Assembly: GCA_900553125.1 (NCBI GenBank)
Contig: USCB01000009.1
Coordinates: 1 to 53,421 of the forward strand
DNA from: an uncultured Clostridium sp.
GTDB lineage: Bacteria > Bacillota > Clostridia > TANB77 > CAG-508
Length of the DNA: 53,421 bases
Direction of reading: 5' to 3'
The notes below the pieces were generated by a model that did no database searches, was not told where the DNA came from, and saw only the letters and a program-made list of their open reading frames with translations. Made by a program: the position numbers and the translations under genes. Shown one piece after another: positions 8,321 to 16,459 of this stretch; positions within the stretch are counted from its first letter, which is position 1, and every line of letters begins with the position of its first letter.

Positions 8321-9307
8321 TTAAATAAAATTTAAAAGATTTGAAAAAGCTAATTTTATTTCATCATCATCACATTTTGTTAAATCAAATCTGATTTTTT
8401 CATTTTTACATCCAGATAAATGCAATATCAAATTTGACGATAAAAATAAACTGAACACACCTTCCCTACACTCTCTATCTTTATAATATTTGCAACTTTC
8501 CTTACAAAATTCTGAATATTTTGCTCCTCTTTCAGAGTCTTTTACCTGAATCCAATTTTGGTTTCTAAAATATACACTCATCGGAATACCATTATTCTTT
8601 CCAATCATTTGAGTTGTCCAATTGGAGTCTGACTTTTCAGATATATTCTCTAAAAAACTGTAGAAGTTTTTCATAGGCACAAACATATTTTGCCAGAAAC
8701 TTGATGCTTCTTTTTCACGTACTTCTTTTTTATTTCCATAATACTCGGGAAATTTATTAAAATCCAAAAGCTTTGCGTTTACATGCAATTCATCAACTGC
8801 TTTTAATACTAAACTTCTAACTTCTGATTCGTTTATTTTTGTTACTACTATGTTGTATCTAACAGGAATTTCATTTTTTTTCAGAATTCTGGTTATTTCA
8901 ATAACATCTTTTGAGAGAAACTTTGGGAAATGTATTTCATCAATATATTCTGATATACTATCGACACTAAAAACAATGTCTAACCTCTCTTTATATTTCT
9001 TTAATATATCAATATATTTTAAAATTTTAAATCCATTTGTGTTTATTCTTATTTTTGTTTCCTTAAATTCCATTATATACTCTATAAGTTTCCCGAAGTA
9101 TGCTACCCCAGTTGGCTCTCCTCCCGTAATTCTAAAGTTTTTTAGTCCTTCTTTTATCGCAATTGCTATTATTTTTTTGAGCATTTCATACGGTATTGTT
9201 TGCCGCTCTTGTGATATGCTTTCTCCTCCTTTTTTACAGTAAAAACATTTGTAGTTGCATTTCGTTGTTATTGCTATTGCCAAATATGTCGTTTTCCGCT
9301 TTTTCAT
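8321..9307 (-). CDS. MoaA-like radical SAM protein
   Basis: This radical S-adenosylmethionine enzyme has 328 aa. The iron-sulfur motif CNYKCFYC occupies residues 17-24, and the SAM-binding GEPTG motif comes about 45 residues later. A C-terminal Cys cluster (FCKESCKYYKDREC and a later SGC) suggests an auxiliary cluster as in MoaA. No other molybdopterin genes are nearby, so molybdenum cofactor synthesis is not implied; a MoaA-like peptide or metabolite modification role is equally possible. The ATG start has AGGAGGG upstream. Oddly, this is the only gene here that uses CGG as an ordinary in-frame codon, at codons 4 (9296-9298) and 35 (9203-9205). That suggests recent transfer, or that the gene is poorly expressed in this host. 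Confidence 0.85.
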   Translation of the reverse strand: MKKRKTTYLAIAITTKCNYKCFYCKKGGESISQERQTIPYEMLKKIIAIAIKEGLKNFRITGGEPTGVAYFGKLIEYIMEFKETKIRINTNGFKILKYIDILKKYKERLDIVFSVDSISEYIDEIHFPKFLSKDVIEITRILKKNEIPVRYNIVVTKINESEVRSLVLKAVDELHVNAKLLDFNKFPEYYGNKKEVREKEASSFWQNMFVPMKNFYSFLENISEKSDSNWTTQMIGKNNGIPMSVYFRNQNWIQVKDSERGAKYSEFCKESCKYYKDRECREGVFSLFLSSNLILHLSGCKNEKIRFDLTKCDDDEIKLAFSNLLNFI

Positions 9308-9429
9308 TTTGTTGCCCTCCTAATTATTAGTGCTTTTTTCTGCTTTTTACTATTTAATTTTAACATAGTATTTATTTTTTTTGAAATATTTTTTTGTAGT
9401 TATGTTATAACTTAAAAGAATATCATTTT

Positions 9430-9813
9430 TTATATCTTCACTCTAAACCTTTCATATTTCTCACATAAACTTAAAGTACTATAATTTTCAATCGTTTCTC
9501 TTGGGATTAAATACATATTCTTGTTTTCTGCTAATATAAACAATAATTCAACATTTGTTTCAATAACAGTCTTATATGTTTTTCCTTTAGTTCCTCCGCA
9601 ACTTTTTAATGCAACTTGATAATTCCCACCTTTTCCTATACAGCCTGTTGATTTTACTTGCACCCTTTGCAAAATTCCATTTTTTTCAACAATTAAATCA
9701 TAATCTTGGGTATCGTTTAATGGAATCGACACAGTATAATCATTCGTAGAAAAATAAGCTATTGCCATACCTAATCCACAATTTCCTTTTTGTCTATTTG
9801 TATCAAAAAACAT
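9430..9813 (-). CDS. PD-(D/E)XK endonuclease, group I intron-associated type
   Basis: This small nuclease has 127 aa. The cue is a nuclease core QDYDLIVEKNGILQRVQVKST at about residues 41-61, that is an Asp followed by a Q-x-K triad, the arrangement known from I-Ssp6803I, the homing enzyme of a cyanobacterial tRNA intron (PDDEXK_5-like family). A basic, Gly-rich loop (IGKGGNY) and a short alpha/beta tail fill the rest. It lies 62 bases downstream of a tRNA-Tyr interrupted by a group I intron, on the same strand but outside the intron. The start is ATG with GAGGTGA. The family assignment is by motif and context, not by a search; a general restriction-type nuclease is the alternative. Confidence 0.7.
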   Translation of the reverse strand: MFFDTNRQKGNCGLGMAIAYFSTNDYTVSIPLNDTQDYDLIVEKNGILQRVQVKSTGCIGKGGNYQVALKSCGGTKGKTYKTVIETNVELLFILAENKNMYLIPRETIENYSTLSLCEKYERFRVKI

Positions 9814-9831
9814 TTATAATCACCTCGAAAA

Positions 9832-9864
9832 AAAATAGAGATACTTTTTCAAGTACCCCTATTT
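9832..9864 (-). terminator. Imperfect hairpin downstream of tRNA-Tyr
   Basis: AAAATAG.G.TACTT pairs with AAGTA...CTATTTT around a TTTC loop, immediately 3' of the tRNA. It probably terminates the tRNA transcript before the endonuclease gene. Confidence 0.5.
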
Positions 9865-9875
9865 TATATTATATA

Positions 9876-10182
9876 TGGTGGGCAGAGATGGATTCGAACC
9901 ATCGTACGCTCTCGCGGCCAGATTTCTTACTACTATAGTTTTCACTACCATTTTAAATGTTTGTAGTCTGGACTTTCTCTTTATCTTTCACAAGATACCA
10001 GGTATAAAGTCTCTACACTCGGAAATTTCTTTCCTAGCTCGGGATTATCATCAGCTTAACCTGTTAAGACTTCCCCGAATTAGCCTAGTTATCATCATAT
10101 AATCACTTATATGAGCTGCAAATTTAGGTGTTCGTTACCAAAGACCACAGTCTGGTGCCATTAACCACTCGACCACCTGCCC
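9876..10182 (-). tRNA. tRNA-Tyr(GUA) interrupted by a group I intron
   Basis: The 5' exon (10147-10182, 36 nt) and the 3' exon (9876-9925, 50 nt) join to an 86-nt class II tRNA ending in encoded CCA. The acceptor stem GGGCAGG pairs with TCTGCCC, the anticodon stem CCAGA pairs with TCTGG, the loop is CTGTAAA with anticodon GUA, the variable arm is long (CGCGAGAGCG), and the T arm is GATGG-TTCGAAT-CCATC. The class II variable arm with GUA identifies Tyr. The intron splits the anticodon between positions 35 and 36. The exon before it ends in U and the intron ends in G, as group I splicing requires. Confidence 0.9.
9926..10146 (-). ncRNA. Group I self-splicing intron in tRNA-Tyr
   Basis: This 221-nt insertion shows the group I core elements in order on the minus strand: P (AAATTTGCAGC, 10115-10125), Q (AATCCCGAGCT near 10036-10046), R (GTAGAGACTTTAT near 10003-10016) and S (AAAGTCCAGAC near 9966-9976). 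P7 can form between GACTTT in R and AAAGTC in S. Intron ends follow the rule U before the 5' site and G at the 3' end. It carries no open reading frame. The adjacent PD-(D/E)XK gene may serve its mobility. Position U35/A36 in tRNA-Tyr is not one of the classic tRNA intron sites I know (Leu-UAA, Ile-CAU, Arg-CCU, fMet). Confidence 0.85.
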
Positions 10183-10266
10183 AAATATGCTTTCCTCAAG
10201 CACGTTTTTTATTATAAGGCTTATAATGATTTTTGTCAATACTTTTTTTTCATTTTTTTATTTTTT

Positions 10267-11169
10267 TTACGTAAAAATTTGGATAGCTCCTATAATCCCT
10301 GCGTCATTGCCTAGTTTCGCGGTTTTAATTAAAATATTATTTCTTTTATTAAATAATAAATTAGATTCAATAATTCTTGTTTTTAATTTATCTAATAACA
10401 TATAATCATATCTAGCAAAACCGCCACCAATTACAATACAATCTGGTTCAAAAATATTTATTAAATTAGATATTCCAATTGATAAATCATCAAGATATTC
10501 ATTAATAATATCTGATATTTTATCCATTGAATCATCCATTATTTTTCTAAGTTCTGGTCCCGGGATATCATGAGATAGGTTTAATCTATTAATTACCTTT
10601 GTTTTGAATGCTAAAATACCACCATATGTTTCAAAACAACCTTTTTTACCACATCTGCACTTTAGTCCATCAGATTTTATTATCATGTGACCAAATTCAT
10701 ATCCTCCTGCAATATCACTTTGCATTAATGTTCCATGAGATATAAGTGCTCCTCCTATTCCTGTTCCTAATGTTAGAAAAAGGATATTATTATATTGTTT
10801 TATTTCTCCATATTGATATTCCCCAATTGCGGCACATTTAGCGTCATTTTTTATATGAACTGATAAACCTGTTTTGCTTTCTAATTCAGTCTTTAAATCA
10901 TAATTTTCTACACCTAAATTGACTGATCTTAATATTACTCCTTTTGATATAGTTCCTGCCATTCCTAATCCAAATTCAAAAAATTCGTATTTCTTTTTTA
11001 ATTCATTTATGGTTTCTACTATGAATTCTATTGCAACACTTAATATATTTTCTTTTTCCTTTACTGTAAAATCTTTTTCAAATTGTTCTATTATTATCCC
11101 TTCATTATTAACAACTCCAACAGATACATGACTTCCACCTAAGTCAATTCCAACATTTATATTTTTCAT
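10267..11169 (-). CDS. ROK-family sugar kinase, probable glucokinase
   Basis: This cytoplasmic sugar kinase of the ROK family has 300 aa. It has the phosphate-binding motif GIDLGGSHVSVGVV at residues 7-20, the sugar-binding FGLGMAG and catalytic region with KNDAKCAA, the LGTGIGGA loop, an EFGHM motif and the ROK zinc motif CRCGKKGCFETYGG. The lack of an N-terminal helix-turn-helix argues for an enzyme rather than a NagC/XylR repressor. ATP-dependent glucose phosphorylation is the usual activity, but N-acetylmannosamine or fructose kinases look alike. It is a single gene with a GAAAGGAAAG ribosome site. Confidence 0.85.
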   Translation of the reverse strand: MKNINVGIDLGGSHVSVGVVNNEGIIIEQFEKDFTVKEKENILSVAIEFIVETINELKKKYEFFEFGLGMAGTISKGVILRSVNLGVENYDLKTELESKTGLSVHIKNDAKCAAIGEYQYGEIKQYNNILFLTLGTGIGGALISHGTLMQSDIAGGYEFGHMIIKSDGLKCRCGKKGCFETYGGILAFKTKVINRLNLSHDIPGPELRKIMDDSMDKISDIINEYLDDLSIGISNLINIFEPDCIVIGGGFARYDYMLLDKLKTRIIESNLLFNKRNNILIKTAKLGNDAGIIGAIQIFT

Positions 11170-11274
11170 ATTATTATCTTTCCTTTCACACGAGATATAA
11201 ACTAAAATAAATAATTTTATTTAATTTGAAAAAAAGGAAAAGGTATTTTTTACCGATTCCTTCTAATCCTATTT

Positions 11275-12624
11275 TTACAAATATGCATCGAATAAGAAAT
11301 TTCCCATGTATACTTGTATCATTGGTACTACTACTACTACTACGAAGAATATTAATACTACTCCTACTATAGCATACATAACTTGTGGCAATGTTTTCAT
11401 TATTGCCTCCATGGTGTTATCTATATCTATTTCTAAGTATTCTACTAATTTGTCCATTATCTCGGCAAGGTCTGTTTGCATACCTATTTTTAACATTTCT
11501 GTTATCATTGGTGATGCTAGTCCTGATTTTTCAAATGGCTCTATCCACGATTGACCTATTAATATATTCTTTAGTGAATTCTCTATTATTGATAACATTA
11601 CATAATTGTTAATAACATTTTTACTAACTTCTAATGATTCCTGAATTCTCATTCCATTTTTCAAGTTTAGTAACATTGCCTTCATTAACCTTGAAAAATC
11701 TAAAATAAATACAAGTTTTCCAAATATCGGCATGGTATATTTAAAATAATGAAATTTGTATTTTCCTTTAGGCGTTTGAATATATAAAACAATTCCTGCA
11801 ATTGCAACTGCTAATAACATTGTAGGTACAGGCCAATATTTTAACATGGTCTTTAAAAAACCTTCAAACCATATTGTAATTGGTGGTAATGTTGATGATG
11901 TTCCAACTTCTTCAAATACTTTTTCGACTTGTGGTAACGCAAATAATGTTCCTACAATCAACATTACTATTAATAATACAAATTGAAATATATTAGGTAT
12001 TAATATTCCTTTTAATTTTTTGGTAATTCTACTTGAACTATCTAAGTATTCAACAGCCTGCTGTAATGAGTTTTCTAGTGATCCTGAAAGCTCTCCAACT
12101 CTTATCATATTTATGTATATATATGGAAATACATCTGAATAATATTCCATTGTTTTGTACATATAATCTCCAGCTTCAACACCTGCCAATATATCTTCCA
12201 AAATACTAGCAAATGTAAAATTTTCTGTACTGTTTATAATTGTTGATAAGGCATGTACATTATTAAAATTTGCTTTTTTTAACAAATAGAAATTTTCTGT
12301 AAAAATGGAAATTTCTCTTTCTGTTACTTTATTTTCTGTTCCTATATATAAATTTACTTTATCTTTAAATGAAAGATTTCTTTTGTTTTCATTTGCAAGA
12401 ATTGTTGTATCTGTGTTGTCTAACATATTTTGTACACTATCTGCTATATTTCTTTTTTTTCTTTTTAATAATTTTGTTCTATTAGTATTTATTTTAGCTA
12501 CAGAAATTGGCTGTAATCCATTTGATTTTAACTTTTTTATTAAAGTCAATCTACTACCTTCTTCAACCCTGTTAGAAACAACTCTTCCATCATCGGTTAC
12601 AGCTTTGTAATTAAATGTTGCCAT
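11275..12624 (-). CDS. pilC: Type IV pilus inner-membrane platform protein PilC
   Basis: This 449-aa membrane platform protein is where the assembly ATPase acts during pilus extension and retraction. It has an N-terminal YKAVTDDG..V segment typical of PilC/GspF, two GspF domains (about residues 105-230 and 300-430), and three membrane helices (about 205-228, 262-283 and 415-440). The inter-domain motif VGELSGSLENSLQQAVEYL is diagnostic. It is the last gene of the pilus operon. The ATG at 12624 has no Shine-Dalgarno sequence next to it; the nearest, AGGAGGAT, is about 32 bases upstream, in front of a short leader frame and a small hairpin. Confidence 0.92.
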   Translation of the reverse strand: MATFNYKAVTDDGRVVSNRVEEGSRLTLIKKLKSNGLQPISVAKINTNRTKLLKRKKRNIADSVQNMLDNTDTTILANENKRNLSFKDKVNLYIGTENKVTEREISIFTENFYLLKKANFNNVHALSTIINSTENFTFASILEDILAGVEAGDYMYKTMEYYSDVFPYIYINMIRVGELSGSLENSLQQAVEYLDSSSRITKKLKGILIPNIFQFVLLIVMLIVGTLFALPQVEKVFEEVGTSSTLPPITIWFEGFLKTMLKYWPVPTMLLAVAIAGIVLYIQTPKGKYKFHYFKYTMPIFGKLVFILDFSRLMKAMLLNLKNGMRIQESLEVSKNVINNYVMLSIIENSLKNILIGQSWIEPFEKSGLASPMITEMLKIGMQTDLAEIMDKLVEYLEIDIDNTMEAIMKTLPQVMYAIVGVVLIFFVVVVVVPMIQVYMGNFLFDAYL

Positions 12625-12653
12625 ATGTGTTTTATGTTAGATTTTTCTAACAT
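12597..12653 (-). CDS. Possible 18-codon leader overlapping the pilC start
   Basis: An ideal AGGAGG site precedes an ATG at 12653 that opens an 18-codon frame ending inside pilC. Its first codons form a hairpin (ATGTTAGA / TCTAACAT, loop AAAA). Because pilC itself lacks an adjacent ribosome site, translation may depend on coupling to or sliding from this leader. The peptide itself has no recognisable function, and the frame may be only a ribosome entry device. Confidence 0.35.
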   Translation of the reverse strand: MLEKSNIKHIWQHLITKL

Positions 12654-12672
12654 ATCCTCCTTTCTTCAATTT

Positions 12673-13797
12673 TTAGTATCTCATAGCATTTAAATTTCCA
12701 CCATTTTTCTTTATTTTTATTTGCATAATTGTTCTATTTAATACATCTATATTTTTTTCTTCAATTTGAGATTTAGCTTGTTCTAAAGTTATTTTTCCAT
12801 CAACAAAACATTCTGCTAATGAGTTTATTAATCCTATACTACCCTTGTCAGATGCACTTTGTATTGCGTCCTCAATCTCAGAAACACTTATTTTTTCCTT
12901 TCTAATTATTCCTGAAACTATATTATCTACTACCATTACTTCTGGTATTAATACAAGTTTTCCATCTGTTCCTGGCAATAGTCTTTGAGAAACAACTAAT
13001 TTTAGAATTGATGATAACATATATTTTATTTGAACTTGATCTCTTACTTCATAGAAATTTATCATTCTGTCTATTGTTTCTGCACAAGATTTCGTGTGAA
13101 GTGTTCCTATTACCAAGTGTCCTGATTCTGCCATTTCAATTCCTGCTTCCATTGTTACTTTATCTCTAATTTCTCCTATTACTAATATATCACAGTCTTC
13201 TCTTAGAGAATTCTTTACTCCATCATGGAAACTTAATGCATCTCTTCCTAGTCCAATTTCCTTTTGTACAATTAATGATTTTTTAGAATGATGTTTATAT
13301 TCAACCGGATTTTCAAGTGTTAAAATTTTTCTGTTTTGTGTTTCATTTATTTCATTTATTAATGCATTTAGTGTTGTTGATTTACCAGAGTTAGTTTTAC
13401 CTGTAACTAATATAAGTCCTTGTGGTTGATATGTCATTCTTCTTACAATATCAGGAACTCCAAGTGATTCATATGATGGTAAAGTGTTTTTTATAATTCT
13501 TAATGTTGCTATTGGTACTCCATCTGTTGATGATATATTTACTCTGAAACGAAGGTCAGCATATTCTAAAATTGTATCTAATTTTCTAGTTTCAGTAAAA
13601 ACTTTATCCATTTCTACATTACCTTTTACCAAATAATCATATATGTCATACATATCTTCTTCAGTTAATACTTCTCCTTGTGTTGAAGGTATCAAGTCCC
13701 TTGTAATTCTTAACATCGGTTTGTTTTCTACTATAAAATGGATATCTGACGCATCTTTAGCTATTGCCTCATCCAAAACTTTGTTAACATTAATCAT
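12673..13797 (-). CDS. pilT: Pilus retraction ATPase PilT
   Basis: This 374-aa hexameric secretion ATPase drives pilus depolymerisation. The N-terminal region begins with the PilT-type ASDIHF motif (residues 16-21). The core has Walker A TGKTNSGKSTT (about 131-141), the Asp box region GEIRD, the Walker B/His box GTLHTKSCAETIDRMI, and a C-terminal region with an IMQIKIKKN end rather than the canonical AIRNLIR. The zinc motif of PilB is absent, which separates it from the extension ATPase next door. The start is ATG with GGGGGAGA, 12 bases after pilB. Confidence 0.9.
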   Translation of the reverse strand: MINVNKVLDEAIAKDASDIHFIVENKPMLRITRDLIPSTQGEVLTEEDMYDIYDYLVKGNVEMDKVFTETRKLDTILEYADLRFRVNISSTDGVPIATLRIIKNTLPSYESLGVPDIVRRMTYQPQGLILVTGKTNSGKSTTLNALINEINETQNRKILTLENPVEYKHHSKKSLIVQKEIGLGRDALSFHDGVKNSLREDCDILVIGEIRDKVTMEAGIEMAESGHLVIGTLHTKSCAETIDRMINFYEVRDQVQIKYMLSSILKLVVSQRLLPGTDGKLVLIPEVMVVDNIVSGIIRKEKISVSEIEDAIQSASDKGSIGLINSLAECFVDGKITLEQAKSQIEEKNIDVLNRTIMQIKIKKNGGNLNAMRY

Positions 13798-13809
13798 TTG
13801 TTTCTCCCC

Positions 13810-15471
13810 CTATACATTATTATATACTACTAATTTTTTATTTAATTCTTCAAGATTCGTGTATCCTTTTAATACCTTATTTATTCCATCAACAACCAAT
13901 GGTCTATATGTTTTTTCCATTGCTTTTTTACGTATTTCTATACTTGATCTACCTTCCATAATTAGTTCTTTTAAATCTTCATCTATATTTAATACTTCAA
14001 ATACACCTATTCTATCATAATATCCTGAATTATTACACTTATCACATCCGACAGCATCATATGTTTTTGCACCTTCTAAATTGAATTTATAATCATACTT
14101 TTCTCCTATTTTGTTTATTACCTCTTTTTCGAAATCTGTAAATTCTCTTTCTTTTCTACATTGTGGACAAAGTCTTCTTAATAATCTTTGTGATATTGTT
14201 GTTCCAACTGTACTAGATATATCATAATCTGAAAGTCCCATTTTTCTTAATCTTGTAATAACCTCTACTGCATCAATAGTATGGATTGTTGATAACACAT
14301 AATGACCTGTTTGTCCGGCCTGAATTGCAACTTCGGCAGTTTCTTGATCTCTTATTTCTCCAAGTAGGATTATATCCGGATCTTGTCTTAAAATTGTTCT
14401 TAAACTATCAACAAATCTTGTTTTTTTATCAATTTCAATTTGATTTAGTCCTGGAATTCTTATTTCTACTGGATCCTCAATTGTTGTTATATTTATATCA
14501 TCACTTTTCAAATAATCTAATATACTATAAAGAGATGTTGTCTTTCCTTCTCCAGTTGGTGCTGCCATTATTGTTAAACTATTCTTTTTATTTACAGCTT
14601 TATCAAGTTCTTGCCTACTGTATGGAAATCCTAAATCAAATATATCTTTTATAGATTGTGATTTTTTCAACATTCTTAAAACAAATTTTTCACCATAAAT
14701 ATTTTTCTGTGATGAAACACGAATATTAAAATCACTATATAATAAAATTCTTCCATCTTGAGATTCTTGCTTTTCTTGATGCATGTTTGATATTGCTTTA
14801 AGTCTTCCTATTATTTGAGCTTGTTTTTCCTTTTCTATATTTGCCATTACCCAAAGCTGACCATCTATTCTGAAACGTACTCTTACAGAATCTGCTTGTG
14901 GCTCAATATGGATATCTGATGCCCTTTTTTCAATAGCAAGTTTTATTATATTATCTACTAAATCAGTTATCGACCCTGTATTTTCAAGATTTTCTAATGT
15001 CTCTCCTTTTTTTTCTTCATATCTTGCTAAATATTCATCTATATTCGTTTCTAAAGCCATATATGGCTCCATAACTAGTCCGCTATTTAAAACTAACATT
15101 CTTACACTTTTTATGTTTTCTTTATTGTTTTGTGTATCTGCAAATGCTATTTTTATCTTACCAGACTCTACATCAAATGGTACAGCTGAGTAATTTTTCA
15201 TCATATCATAAGGCAAATATTCTGTAGGATCAATATTTATCATACTATCATCCAAAAATACTCCTTTTGTACCTATTATATCACCAATTTGTTCCACCAA
15301 ACTGTTCGGATCTCCTAATTTTAATATATATAATATATCACCTAATTTTTTTTCTGGATGTTCTTCTTGATATTTAAGAGCTTTTTCTATTGCCTCACCA
15401 TCAACAATTCCCCTTCTTACTAATTCAATTCCCAAAGGCTGTTTTCTCTTTAATTCCATAATTTTCTTCAT
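13810..15471 (-). CDS. pilB: Pilus extension ATPase PilB (GspE family)
   Basis: This 553-aa ATPase powers pilus assembly. It shows an MshEN-type N-terminal domain (about residues 10-150: LGIELVRRGIV...LGDIL), the ASDIHIEPQ motif, Walker A APTGEGKTT, Asp box GEIRDQETAEVA, His box STIHTIDAVEVITRL, and the zinc-binding CPQCRKERE...CDKCNNSGYYDRIGVFE module. The residue after Walker A Gly-Glu-Gly is slightly unusual (GEGKTT for GSGKTT). Two starts are possible, 15471 and 15459; the latter has a better spacing from AAAGGA. It lies between the minor pilins and pilT in the operon. Confidence 0.92.
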   Translation of the reverse strand: MKKIMELKRKQPLGIELVRRGIVDGEAIEKALKYQEEHPEKKLGDILYILKLGDPNSLVEQIGDIIGTKGVFLDDSMINIDPTEYLPYDMMKNYSAVPFDVESGKIKIAFADTQNNKENIKSVRMLVLNSGLVMEPYMALETNIDEYLARYEEKKGETLENLENTGSITDLVDNIIKLAIEKRASDIHIEPQADSVRVRFRIDGQLWVMANIEKEKQAQIIGRLKAISNMHQEKQESQDGRILLYSDFNIRVSSQKNIYGEKFVLRMLKKSQSIKDIFDLGFPYSRQELDKAVNKKNSLTIMAAPTGEGKTTSLYSILDYLKSDDINITTIEDPVEIRIPGLNQIEIDKKTRFVDSLRTILRQDPDIILLGEIRDQETAEVAIQAGQTGHYVLSTIHTIDAVEVITRLRKMGLSDYDISSTVGTTISQRLLRRLCPQCRKEREFTDFEKEVINKIGEKYDYKFNLEGAKTYDAVGCDKCNNSGYYDRIGVFEVLNIDEDLKELIMEGRSSIEIRKKAMEKTYRPLVVDGINKVLKGYTNLEELNKKLVVYNNV

Positions 15472-15487
15472 CCTTTCTTTTGTTATA

Positions 15488-15940
15488 TCATAATTTCACA
15501 TTTAATGATGTCGAATAATTCTTATTATTAATTTTAAAATTTAAATCTATTTTTCTATCATTATACGAAAATACTCTATTACTTTCTACATATTCACATA
15601 AAAGTACCTTTTTTTCTTCTGTTCCATTATTTTTTATACTAATATAATAGATATTTTTATTTTTATAAATATATTGATGTTCTGTTAAGTCATTAAATGT
15701 AAAACTCAAAAAATCTACATCATCTGAGGTCTTTACGTTTATTAAATTATCTGAATTTATATCTTTTGTTATATATGCTAAAAATCTAGAATATTGTTCA
15801 TCTGCATTTTGACCTATTGTAATTTGATTTACATTTTTATAAAAATATCCTGAAAATACTGACATCATTCCAATTATGATTATTAAACTTACAACATATA
15901 TAACCAGTGATGTCATTGTAACTCCCTTTTCTGATTTCAA
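15488..15940 (-). CDS. Minor pilin-like protein, 150 aa
   Basis: A short N-terminus KSEKG followed by VTMTSLVIYVVSLIIIIG looks like a class III signal peptide with cleavage after Gly and then a hydrophobic pilin helix. The rest is a soluble, beta-rich, low-complexity domain with no cysteine pair. The start is TTG, ten bases after AAAGGA. The helix has no Glu at position 5. By position between pilD and pilB it is probably a minor pilin or pseudopilin of the same machine. Confidence 0.65.
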   Translation of the reverse strand: MKSEKGVTMTSLVIYVVSLIIIIGMMSVFSGYFYKNVNQITIGQNADEQYSRFLAYITKDINSDNLINVKTSDDVDFLSFTFNDLTEHQYIYKNKNIYYISIKNNGTEEKKVLLCEYVESNRVFSYNDRKIDLNFKINNKNYSTSLNVKL

Positions 15941-15958
15941 TTTAAAAAATCCTTTCTT

Positions 15959-16447
15959 TTATGTATTTGTTTTAACTACTATACCTATATCAATATCTTT
16001 TACACTATTACCAAAAAAATAAAATACTCTTACTTTGATTTCTTTTACATAGTCCTCTGTTTTAGATGATGAAGGATAGTAATTTTTTATTCCTAACTGT
16101 ATTTGATAGCTTTCATTATTACTTCCTTTTGTCGAATAATATATATAGTTATATCCATCTTCTTCTTTTTCTGTATTTTTATATGATGATTTTGTATATT
16201 TGTTATTTAAATCTGTTACTAGTTTACTATTTGATACAGTAATATCTGAATATTGTTCTGATTTTACTATTTCTAATACGTCTGTTGCTATATTTACAGC
16301 ATTTGTTTTTCTTTCTATACCAGCATTAGTTTTCTGTATATTGTAAACCACCCCAAATATAGTTGGAACAAATATTAATATTACTATTATAGATATTGAT
16401 ATATCTACTCCTGTAAATCCATTATTTTTCTTAAAAATTTTTTTCAT
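15959..16447 (-). CDS. Minor pilin-like protein, 162 aa
   Basis: The N-terminus KKNNG-FTGVDISISIIVILIFVPTIFGVVYN resembles a prepilin leader cut after Gly with a hydrophobic helix; FTGVDI replaces the usual FTLIEL. The remaining ~120 residues are Lys-, Tyr- and Ser-rich, with KVRVFYFFG near the end. I chose the ATG at 16447, six bases from AAGGAG, over a GTG two codons earlier that touches the ribosome site. It is 18 bases upstream of the other minor pilin, so the two are probably co-translated partners. Confidence 0.65.
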   Translation of the reverse strand: MKKIFKKNNGFTGVDISISIIVILIFVPTIFGVVYNIQKTNAGIERKTNAVNIATDVLEIVKSEQYSDITVSNSKLVTDLNNKYTKSSYKNTEKEEDGYNYIYYSTKGSNNESYQIQLGIKNYYPSSSKTEDYVKEIKVRVFYFFGNSVKDIDIGIVVKTNT

Positions 16448-16459
16448 TTTCACTCCTTA

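Noticed and set aside
8321..9307. Molybdenum cofactor gene moaA
   Set aside because: Sequence is only MoaA-like and no other cofactor genes are present in the window.
9875..10102. 75-aa reading frame starting VGRDGFEPSY
   Set aside because: It is the translated 3' half of a class II tRNA and its intron, a common false gene.
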